Positions 56,354 to 64,000 of a DNA stretch of 64,000 nucleotides are shown in pieces. The DNA is from CAWDJT01 sp963828705. GTDB taxonomy: Bacteria; Desulfobacterota; Syntrophobacteria; Syntrophobacterales; Syntrophobacteraceae. Within the stretch, counting starts at the first letter, position 1; every line of letters begins with the position of its first letter. A program made the position numbers and the translations under genes. The stretch covers positions 57,025 to 121,024 of the forward strand of contig CAWHGA010000014.1 of assembly GCA_963828705.1 (NCBI GenBank). The letters run 5' to 3'. The notes beneath the pieces are model-generated. The model did not search any database. It had not been told where the DNA came from and was given only the letters and a program-made list of their open reading frames with translations.

Positions 56354-56378
56354 AAAAAAGGGGAGGCCTGGGCCTCCC
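56354..56378 (-). terminator. Terminator downstream of the acetyl-CoA synthetase remnant
   Basis: Perfect GGGAGGCC / GGCCTCCC stem with a 2-base spacer at 56361-56378 followed on the minus strand by six T (56359-56354). It lies just after the stop at 56417 and would also protect the diguanylate cyclase gene. Confidence 0.8.
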
Positions 56379-56416
56379 AGTGAAATCCGGATATAAGTCG
56401 GTTTAGACCGCTGTGC

Positions 56417-56515
56417 CTATTTGACTGCGGCCAGCCGGTTGGCGATCAGGTCGTCGACCACTGCCGGTTCGGCCAGCGTGCTGGTGTCACCCAGGCTATC
56501 CACTTTATTGGCCGT
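56417..56515 (-). pseudogene. acsA: Acetyl-CoA synthetase C-terminal remnant
   Basis: The last ~30 codons read VTANKVDSLGDTSTLAEP and ...DDLIANRLAAVK, which match the C-terminus of AMP-forming acetyl-CoA synthetases. The remaining ~620 residues are absent; instead the frame continues into transposase sequence at about 56515. Confidence 0.7.
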
Positions 56516-57140
56516 CACCTGCCGGGGAGCCCTCTGGAACAGCCTCTCCTGGAGCTCCAGCAGGGGGTAAACAGGTTCGAGTCGCCAGGATTGCCACGCT
56601 GGATCACGCAATCGAGCACCAGTCGCGATTGGCCACCAGCCACAAACGACTTGCGCCTGCAAACTGCCGCCCGGTTCCCTTCTCGATGATGTCGGTGTGA
56701 CACACTAAAACCGAGGCCACCTTCTCGCCGGCAGCAACTTTTTCGCCCTCGATCACTCGCCTCCGGGCCTGATCGGCCACGCGCTTGAGAAATCCCATCA
56801 GCCGTTCGAGCTCATCAGCCAGCATCCGAGCACACACCACCTGTGGCATCCGGGCTGCTGTAAACCCACAACCTGGCTATGACCCGCACTGCATATCCCT
56901 TGACCTGAGCGGCAATCTGCAAAAGGTCCCGATAGCATTTCTGGCATTCGGATTCCTCTTGCTGTTGATCCTTGCGCCGATGGAGATAAGTTTGCATAAT
57001 GTGACCAACCAGGCGCGACGCTCGACGCGCTCTGCAACCTGTCGGTTCATCCCTGCGCATGTTGGGAACACGCGTGCAAGAAACACTCGAGCAGCTCCTG
57101 GACGGGCGCCGCTCACCTCGGTGGTTACGCCCACTTATCC
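56516..57140 (-). mobile_element. ISNCY/IS5-like transposase fragment, frameshifted
   Basis: Blocks in several minus frames, in order: VQELLECFLHACSQHAQ, SRLVGHIMQTYLHRRKD, RRRVIEGEKVAAGEKV-HTDII, then SRLVLDCVIQRGNPGD and LLELQERLFQRAPRQV. This order is that of an ISNCY-type transposase I recognise from memory. N-terminal and C-terminal parts are missing and at least two frame breaks occur. No terminal inverted repeats found. Its insertion apparently removed most of acsA. Confidence 0.7.
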
Positions 57141-57155
57141 ATAGGAGGTGACTGA

Positions 57156-58947
57156 TTGAAGCGCTCTAGGGATGGACAACCAAATTATCACCTGAATGCT
57201 GCAATCATTGCTTTTGTAGTTGCCTTCGCGCTGGCTTTGTTTCTTCAGCAAGATGCCGGCACAAGCTCAACAAACCGATCCAGCTTCACTCGTCCTGCCC
57301 ATAGGAACAACACTTCAGATCCTCAGTGCGGAGGATGTTAACGCCTACCTGGCAATGAAGGGATATATCTTCCCTCCCTTCCTCGCCCATACGCAGGTTC
57401 CTGAAACAATGCCTTCGCAGACTCTGCGTTTCGTCAGGGTCTATAATCCGGCCACAGGCAGCAATCAGACCGGCAGATGGATCATGCGCGCCCAATTTGT
57501 TCGAGGCCTGACCCCGGAACAAATAAGGGATCGTTTTGCGCTTCCTTCAGTGCCGACTCACATAACACTTGTGGAGATGCCGGCCAATTTTGCGCCGCTT
57601 TATACCGGTATCGCCGGTCCTATTGCGCAGTATGGTCAGGGGGGAGGGCAACAGTCCTATATCGTCGGAGATCAATATCCGTTTCCCGTGTCCGCTTTCA
57701 TACATCCCCAGCTTTTGACCGCTCAGGCAATGTCATACGCACCGGTCGTTGGTGGAGGCAATGCCGGACACGTGGCATCATATCTGGACGGTTTTATCCC
57801 GAGTCCTTATAGCGATCTTGAAGGTGTTTATGACGGCTTGGATTTCTTGAATTGGACCGGTTTTGGGTCTAACCCGCTGCGTGCGGCGATGGAACAATTG
57901 AGCCCTGAGCCATTCGACGCTTTTGCACATTTGCGGTGCGCAATTCTCTCCTTTTTGGGAGTGCTCTCCTGCAGCGCGGACAATACCTTCGACAGGCCAT
58001 GGCGGATTCTGCGTCTTCTTCTCACAGCCCAATTCGGCTGGCCTATGCCGGCGATATGTCCAACGCCCCGTTGGCAGACGCTGCCAAATCATCCTCGAGT
58101 TTCCTTCAGGGCGCCAGCGTTTGGCTGAAGGGCGCAGGCGAATTCGGCGATCAGAGGAGCTCAGGGGAAAGGACGGGCTTTGGCTATCAGACCGGCGGCC
58201 CGGTCTTCGGTGTCGATTATCATTTCCGGGAAGACTTCTATCTTGGATTTGGTATGGGGTATCTGAGAACTGGTTTGGACTGGGACAATAATCGGGGAAG
58301 TGCGGATATGGACAGTACCCGGTTTGGGTTGTACGGGGGCTACGTGGGTAACGTGTTTTTGTAGAGAGTGCTTTTACCGGTGGAGTCAGTTGGATTTCGT
58401 CTCAGCGGCAGATCAATTTCCTGGACCTGAACCGCACTGTGAAGAGCACTCTGACCGGTGATGACATTGCCTTCCAAATTCGGGGCGGTGCGAGCATTAT
58501 GAAGTGCGGGTGGTGATAACTCCCATGGCCGAAGTGGGATATTTCAACTTCAGGCAGGGTTCTTTTGACGAACATGGCGCCGACAGCCTGAACTTGAGTG
58601 TTGAGCCGAGACGCCGAGACGATCCGGTCGGAACTGAAGGTCGAGTTGACTCGAAGCTTCGTTGTCAACGAGGGGCTGAAGCTGCCCCTTCAGTAGATGT
58701 CGGTTGGGCTCACCAGATTCCGCTGGGCGATCGGGGAATCAGCGCCGACCTTTCTGAAATAGGTGGAGGATTCACGGTGAGGGGTTTCGATGATCCGGCG
58801 GACACTTGCCTTGTGCGAGCCGGCCTCGTTGCTGCCATGGCTAACCATCTGACTGCTTACGGGTACTACAGCGGTGAACTCAATGGCGAGTTCAATGCCC
58901 ACGGTGTCAATGTTGGATTTAGATACGCCTTTAGAAAGCCCCCTTGA
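57156..58947 (+). pseudogene. Autotransporter beta-barrel protein, multiply frameshifted
   Basis: Starts TTG 57156 after AGGAGGTGA: a signal helix (AAIIAFVVAFALALFL), then a passenger-like region, then a beta-barrel with GYQTGGPVFGVDYHFREDFYLGFG and C-terminal aromatic HGVNVGFRYAFRK. Breaks are seen at about 57252, 57935, 58363, 58510 and a compensating pair near 58610-58690 (the other frame reads RSELKVELTRSFVVNEG). So many breaks in one gene, beyond the average rate here, suggest real decay as well as errors. Confidence 0.72.
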
Positions 58948-59045
58948 CTCAGGGTTGTGCCGCCATTGCCTTCGTAGTAGACGGTGGTGGTGACAGACCC
59001 TTCTGCAACGTAGAAACCCTTAGGTATTGGAGGACCTCATACGGC

Positions 59046-59484
59046 ATGAGAAAATTATTGGTTTTTGTGATGATATTGTGGCCGTTGATCGCATGGGCTG
59101 AATTACCACACACTCCGAAGAACGGAGCTAGCAGAGAGGAACGCGGTGTGCGATGCGATGAGAATGTACGTGAAAGCATACAGGGCACCCCGGCCGATAC
59201 TGTTTAAGGTGGATCAGATGAAGGTACTGGGGAGGTACTGCTATTTTGAAGGGTACGCGGTGTTTGCAGACGGCAGCAGCGTTCCCGAAGTATATCTTCC
59301 AGACGTGGTCTACAATACCTTCCTAAAGCGAGAAGATAGTGGGTGGAAGGTTATTCTGGATTTGACTCGAACGGATGTCCCTTCCGAGCAGGAGGTGATT
59401 GCTATCAGGAGAAAGTTTCCCACGGGAGATTCCGAGGCAAATTGTTCCTCAGTTCTGGCAAGAGCTGCTGAGGCTTTGAGCTGA
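59046..59484 (+). CDS. Small secreted protein, one frame break
   Basis: About 145 residues after repair. N-terminal signal peptide MRKLLVFVMILWPLIAWA; then, after a break in a CACACA run at about 59112, VCDAMRMYVKAYRA and EGYAVFADGSSVPE. The sequence has no family I can name. Confidence 0.55.
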
Positions 59485-59622
59485 TATGGTCTAAGCGCTG
59501 CAGCGGTTGTGAACGTGGTGTGCGCTGGCAGCAAACTTCGGACTCTGAGGTGCTCGAGAAAGCCAAACGCCGGAAGTTCTCGGCGAGATACAATGGGTCA
59601 AAAATGAGGGAAGGAAGAAAGT

Positions 59623-60207
59623 GTGAGGATCTGTCAGAAATGCGGCTATAAGAGAACACCGCAGGATGATGAGTTTGTGTTTGAGGGTGAATGCCCGAAG
59701 TGTGGTGTGGTCTACGCTAAATTCAATGTGGCCAAACACACAAGGCCGGATTCTCCGAAGGCGACCGCAAACAAAACCAATGTTGCAGGACTCGCCAAAG
59801 TCCTAATGCTCGTCGGGCTGGTGCTCGTAGGTGCTTATGTCTGGCACAATCGATCCGGCACTCCGGGATCGATTGTGCCAGCTTCGAAATCGGGTTTCGT
59901 CGCCATCTGCCTGTTATTGGCGCGCAGGCCAATAAAATTCTGGTTGTGGGCCCCACATGAAACCGTCCGGATGGGCGTGCGGACTCGGCAGTTGGCCGAG
60001 CAGGTGGCACAAAGGGGTATGCCTCACAAATCGACCTCTAGCATCTCTTTCCAACCGACGGGAGAGGCGGAGCTGATGCAGGCGTGGCAGAGCGTTAGTG
60101 CAGGCCTTCCCCCAATTGTCGTCATCAATGGAAAAGCCAGGTCCAATCCCACCATCGAGCAGATCGTCGATGAGTATTCACAACCTGACGAGTCGGCTGA
60201 ACGGTGA
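59623..60207 (+). CDS. Zinc-ribbon membrane protein, unknown
   Basis: 194 residues, GTG start. N-terminal four-Cys ribbon MRICQKCGY...GECPKCGVVYA (residues 1-35), then a membrane helix LAKVLMLVGLVLVGAYV (55-72), then a soluble tail with ANPTIEQIVDEYS-like end. A perfect 15-bp inverted repeat at 59842-59880 lies inside the coding sequence just after the helix; the region after it may be out of frame relative to the original. Confidence 0.55.
   Translation: MRICQKCGYKRTPQDDEFVFEGECPKCGVVYAKFNVAKHTRPDSPKATANKTNVAGLAKVLMLVGLVLVGAYVWHNRSGTPGSIVPASKSGFVAICLLLARRPIKFWLWAPHETVRMGVRTRQLAEQVAQRGMPHKSTSSISFQPTGEAELMQAWQSVSAGLPPIVVINGKARSNPTIEQIVDEYSQPDESAER
59842..59880. repeat. Perfect 15-bp inverted repeat inside a gene
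   Basis: TGGCACAATCGATCC pairs with GGATCGATTGTGCCA over a 9-base loop. It could form a strong hairpin in DNA or mRNA, or be the trace of a small mobile palindrome. No T-run follows. Confidence 0.75.
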
Positions 60208-60301
60208 GGGGGGAACCCTTCAAGGTCGGTCGCCGCCTGGTCCGGTATTTTCCCCGCGGCTAACCTTCACGCCTGCCGAGGCATCCAACGGTACCGCCCC
60301 C

Positions 60302-61614
60302 TCACCGACCGTAGTGCGCTCGCCATCTCTTGAAAACCAGCAGGTGGATGAGAACAGCCTCGATTGCGGCGGCCACAACGCTGAGAAATGAATGATTTTT
60401 CCAGCCGGGCCAGAACAGGGATGTGATGCTGTCAAAATGGAGCGCAGTCACGATTCCAGGTACCACCCCGTAGAGGAGCCCGAGGCAGAGGACTGCGATC
60501 ATATCCGCGCGTTTCGGGTTCCTGGCAAGGTTAAAGAAGAGCAATAATCCAAGATCGCGGAGCAGGAAAAGGAACATGGCAGCGGTGAACATCCGAACAT
60601 CCGTAATCGGACTCAAGGAGACCATGTTTGCGGTGACCGTCACAAACATCCCTCCGCCGGCAACAAGAGCGGGCGGGAGTGTCACGGCCCAACACGGAAG
60701 TTCCTGCATCACCCGGCTCCAATCCCTCCTTCCATAGGCCGAGATCAGTCTTCGAAATGCCACCGGATCCTTTCGTTCGCTAAAGGCCATCAGATAGGTC
60801 AGTGACAGCATCACCGCATAAGCAACGAAAAACCGGTGGAATATGAGTTCGCGGGGGTTGTTAGCATCGACGAAGCCGGTAAAGAACACAGCAAAAAAAA
60901 TAGTGAACGCAAGCCAGACAAAAGGCCCATTTCGCATCTGAAGCTCGGTCCGCATCAACCGGGATATGCCCACCACAGCCCAGACGAGAAACATCACGAC
61001 GGAAAGAAGAATAAAATCGCTGTTCTGGGACGTCTCGCCGAACCATTGCACCGTTTGTCTGCGATTGAGTGCAGAGCTAAGCATCGGCCCCACGAAAATC
61101 ACGCCGAGAATAAGAAAGGCTGAGGCCTGTGACTTGTTGTAACGCCGGTCCTTCTTCATGGCCTGCATGCTGCTCAAGAGCGCCACGGCATGGGCCATGA
61201 ATCCGCAAGACAGAAACAACAATACGGTATTGAGGGTCCTCTGAGCTGGGTTCCCGCGCTCAAAAGGGCATAGGCCGAAAGACAGAGCAGTCCGCCATAC
61301 CAGGGATAGATCGTGCTGCCGAGCAGTTTCCCCCAAGTCATGGACCAGGGGCCGATGCTGGACATGCGCTGGCTGTCCCAGGTCCGGTCGCGGAGTTCTG
61401 CAACAACGGATTCGGCGGCCTGGCGAGTCCCCCAAAGGAAGATGATTACGCTGAAGAGCACCAGCGAAATGGTTTCAAGCGATTCGTGAGAACGTTCCAA
61501 ACGCAGCACATAGACGAGAACATAGATCGCGCCAAGGACGGCCGGCATGCCGATCACCCGGTAGGAGGAAAGCTCCAGCCATAGATTTCTGCGGAACTCG
61601 GGGTTGTTCATCAT
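60302..61614 (-). CDS. ABC-2 type exporter permease, one frame break
   Basis: About 435 residues after repair with roughly ten hydrophobic segments. N-terminal MMNNPEFRRNLWLELSSYR then VLGAIYVLVYVL; later GFMAHAVALLSSMQAM and WLAFTIFFAVFFTGFV. The frame breaks near 61240 by a likely lost base. Its start overlaps the ATPase gene stop by 4 bp (61611-61614), so the two form an exporter. Substrate unknown. Confidence 0.82.
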
Positions 61615-62546
61615 GATCGCACCTCCTTCCGATCGTTACCGAGCTGGACGACCTCGAGGTACTCATGCTGCATATCGGCTTTTTCCTCCGCAAACGCACA
61701 AACCGGCACGCCGCTGTTTATCATCCGTTGCAAAAGATCATGCTGTGCTTCCGCATCGCCGGCGAACCGGAACCAGCCTTGTCGGTCATGAACTCTGATA
61801 TCAGAAACCCCTTGCACTTTGCCAAGTACACCGGCGAGGGCCTCGGAAGGTTGCACCAGGGACACCTTGAAAAGCGACGCCACCGTCTTGCGTGCGCTCA
61901 CCTGACGCTCGCCGGCTATCTCTCCGGCCTTCAGAATGAGCATGTCGGTCGAGTATTCCTCCAGCTCAGTGAGAATATGAGAGGAGACCATAAGGGTCAT
62001 GCCCTGATCGCGCAGGCTGAGGAACAGGCCCGCCAAGGCTGAGCGTGCTTCCGGATCAAGTCCTGATGCCGGCTCGTCGAGAAGCACCACCCGGGGTTGG
62101 TGGATGATCGCCTGGGCAATGGCCAGCCGTTGCCGCAGCCCCCGGGACAGGGTACTGGTTTTATCATTGAGGCGATCACCGATGCCTACACGATCAGCGG
62201 CAAGCGCAACGGCGTTTTGCCAGAGGTCTTTGCTGATTCCATGCGCCATGGCGATGTAGCGAAGGCATTGTCCCGCCGTTAAGTCGTCGTAGAGGCCAAA
62301 AAAATCGGACAGGAAACCAAGATTGCGGTGACAAAGACGGGGGTTTTCGAGAACATCGACACCCTCAAGACGAACGGTGCCTGAAACCGGTTCATCCAGC
62401 GCGGCAATGCACCGGAGCAAGGTTGATTTTCCCGCGCCGTTGGGTCCAACCAAAGCGGTGATGCTCCCGGGGTGAACCGTGAAAGATACGTCGTTGAGTG
62501 CACGCACTCCGGGGTATTCAAAGACCAGGTTTTCTACAGTGATCAT
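61611..62546 (-). CDS. ABC exporter ATPase
   Basis: 311 residues. Walker A GPNGAGKSTLLR, Q loop GFLSDFFGLY, signature LSRGLRQRLAIAQAI, Walker B RVVLLDEPASGLD, H loop SSHILTEL. The signature has LSRGL rather than LSGGQ, as in ABC-2 (NatA/DrrA-like) exporters. First of two genes. Confidence 0.92.
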   Translation of the reverse strand: MITVENLVFEYPGVRALNDVSFTVHPGSITALVGPNGAGKSTLLRCIAALDEPVSGTVRLEGVDVLENPRLCHRNLGFLSDFFGLYDDLTAGQCLRYIAMAHGISKDLWQNAVALAADRVGIGDRLNDKTSTLSRGLRQRLAIAQAIIHQPRVVLLDEPASGLDPEARSALAGLFLSLRDQGMTLMVSSHILTELEEYSTDMLILKAGEIAGERQVSARKTVASLFKVSLVQPSEALAGVLGKVQGVSDIRVHDRQGWFRFAGDAEAQHDLLQRMINSGVPVCAFAEEKADMQHEYLEVVQLGNDRKEVRS

Positions 62547-62694
62547 AACGATAACCTCGCAGTGAGCCTTCTAGTGATCCGAAAGCCGGGTAGACCGGAG
62601 CAAAACGACTAAAAGCTGCATGAACAAGAAGATTGGCAACCGATGGATCAAAGCGATTGCGCGGAGGGCGTGCAATCGATTGCCGGAACGCTGT

Positions 62695-63197
62695 CTAGCG
62701 CAGCACCTTGCGCAGCAACAATTCATCAGAGCCGGGCTGCACCAAATCGGCAAGCGACGTGACTTCGATGAATCCGTGGCGACGGTAGAAACGGCGTGCC
62801 CCTGTATTGAAGGATGAAGCCAGGACCCACAGATTTCGCACCCAGGGGCGAGCATGGTTTGCCACCCAGTCAAGGATGTCCCGTCCAATTCCGTGCCCCT
62901 GATACTCGGGAAATACTGCGAGCAGTTCCGGAAATGCGGACCGAATAGCCAGGGGTGCCGAACACAGAGCAGGCCAGCAAGATCCCCGGAGCATTCCAGG
63001 GCATAGCGATGAAGTGCCGGGTCGTCACGCAGGAGGTAAGCATGGAGGACTGGGCGCGAATAACCCAATGTGAGCCATGGGTCCATGGCGGCAAGTTGCT
63101 CGGCGATGGCATCTGCATGTTGGGGTTGCAACCGGATCAACCTGCTGGACGGAAGATCGAAGCAGTCTCCGGCAAATGGTCTGGCCTCCGGCCTCAT
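62695..63197 (-). CDS. GNAT acetyltransferase, one frame break
   Basis: About 167 residues. The acetyl-CoA binding segment is FPEYQGHGIGRDILDWV with the RxxGxG/A-like GHGIG, then ASSFNTGARRFYRRHGF. The frame breaks near 62925 (a lost base in CATTTCCGG would join GPHF to PELLAVFPEYQ). ATG 63197 overlaps the deacetylase stop (ATGA), so they form one transcription unit. Confidence 0.8.
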
Positions 63198-64000
63198 GGT
63201 TTACGTCTCGTGCTTTTCAGATTGTATCGACGGTTGTCGTGGGGTCTGTGTCCTCGATAGCATTCGCTTGCTCGGATGACCTGGCCTGAGGCGAGCAGTT
63301 CACTGACGGTTACGAACTGGTAGCCATTCCTGCGTAACTCGGGGATAAGCCGTTCCAGTGCTGCTGCCGTGCCATGTCCACGACCGTTGGCATGAGCGAT
63401 GATGATGGCTCCCGCCCGAATCTGTTGTTGAACAATTCGAACAATACCGGCAGCCGTTTGGAAGGTGGCGGCATCGCCCGTGACGATGCTCCACTGGACA
63501 GCCGGCAGACCCAGGTGGCAACGGCATCCGAGCGAGACGCGGCTGCACGTTCCGTACGGAAACCGGTATAGCTCGGGCGCCGTGGGATTTCTCGAACTCG
63601 GCGGGATAGATATTCCCGGCGCACGGCTTGCCCTTCAACTCCGTTCGCAGGGCTTCGTATTCGGCCTGCGTCCACAGAATCTGGTCCGCGACTGCCTTCC
63701 TCAGTTTTCGATGGTTCGGATGGCTCCACGAATGGTTGCCGATTTCGAATAGCGGATCGGCCATGAATTGCATGGTTTCTCGGGATGCGACCTCATCCAC
63801 TTGCCGCCGGCGAAGAAGGTGGCTTTGACCTTGTGGGTCCGCAAGATGTTGACAATGTCTGCGTCGTAGCCACTTGTTTCGCCATTAGCCTCACACAGAT
63901 CGAAGGTGAGTGCCACCGGTTTGCCCCAATCCGCCTGGACTCACCGCCCGAATGGAGCCATGCAGTTCCGGGCGCAACATCCCAGGCATGCATCTCCTTA
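63194..64000 (-). CDS. Polysaccharide deacetylase (NodB family), frame breaks, may run off the window
   Basis: NodB core: VALTFDLCEANG (metal-binding Asp), IGNHSWSHPNH (metal His-x-x-x-His) and IIIAHANGRGHGTAAALE (catalytic His). The C-terminal half GLPAVQWSIVTGD appears in another frame. Breaks near 63930 (extra G in CCAGGCGG), 63760 (lost A in GAAACC) and around 63500-63530. ATG at 63989 reads MPGMLRPELHGSIRAVSP; more protein may lie upstream, beyond 64000. Confidence 0.78.

Overview
GC-rich (roughly 55-60% by eye) chromosomal DNA from what looks like an anaerobic deltaproteobacterium-type organism (Desulfobacterota in the broad sense; Syntrophobacterales/Desulfobacterales is my guess). The case rests on desulfoferrodoxin, several rubrerythrin-like di-iron proteins, rubredoxin, a multihaem cytochrome c, anaerobic-type corrin synthesis (CbiC/CbiL/CbiD), MCP tails ending in a DEDDFKDF-like motif, and a liu-type acyl-CoA cluster. 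No rRNA, tRNA, CRISPR array or phage was seen.

Layout. 0-5.2 kb: type IV pilus ATPases PilT (cut by the window edge) and PilB flank an ODP-like metallo-beta-lactamase-fold protein, a soluble histidine kinase and a CheY-like regulator. 5.3-13.5 kb: a cobalamin riboswitch with a clear rho-independent terminator controls a corrinoid operon: cbiC, cbiL, a BtuCDF-type ABC importer, cbiD, cbiB, cobD. 13.5-17.7 kb: a small His-tailed protein, inositol-3-phosphate synthase, an O6-alkylguanine repair protein, a glyoxalase-II-like hydrolase, and a PrmA-like methyltransferase. 17.7-23.2 kb: a repeat-rich control region, then acyl-CoA dehydrogenase, enoyl-CoA hydratase, carboxyltransferase and HMG-CoA lyase, i.e. 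the leucine/isovalerate route without the biotin-bearing subunit. 23.7-29.3 kb: an ExbB/MotA-like membrane protein and two chemoreceptors whose 3' halves are almost identical. 30.1-35.6 kb: cbpA-cbpM-clpB chaperone genes and manC.

36.5-51.6 kb is a dense oxidant-defence and thiol/metal island: Tpx, desulfoferrodoxin, four rubrerythrin-like di-iron proteins (one fused to rhodanese), an octahaem HAO-like cytochrome followed by a periplasmic thioredoxin and an anchored peroxiredoxin, flavodoxin, zinc ribbons, a DUF255 protein, CopZ/CopA, rubredoxin, a glutaredoxin-AhpF-like reductase fusion and a ferredoxin. This is my best candidate for a co-operating system: electrons from NAD(P)H through the reductase, rubredoxin and thioredoxin folds to peroxidases and superoxide reductase. 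51.6-56.3 kb holds a HEAT-repeat protein, an epimerase, a phosphodiester glycosidase, a YkgJ-type protein and a diguanylate cyclase. 56.4-64 kb is eroded: an acetyl-CoA synthetase tail joined to a transposase fragment, a broken outer-membrane autotransporter, then an ABC-2 exporter, a GNAT acetyltransferase and a polysaccharide deacetylase, mostly frameshifted.

A dominant feature is about 25 single-base frame breaks, most of them consistent with one extra base, in genes that otherwise read as intact (ClpB, PilB, BtuC, CbiB, CobD and others). Residual assembly indels are the simplest explanation, so these genes are listed as CDS spanning the break. Genuinely truncated remnants (acyl-CoA synthetase, ferritin, acetyl-CoA synthetase, transposase) are listed as pseudogenes.
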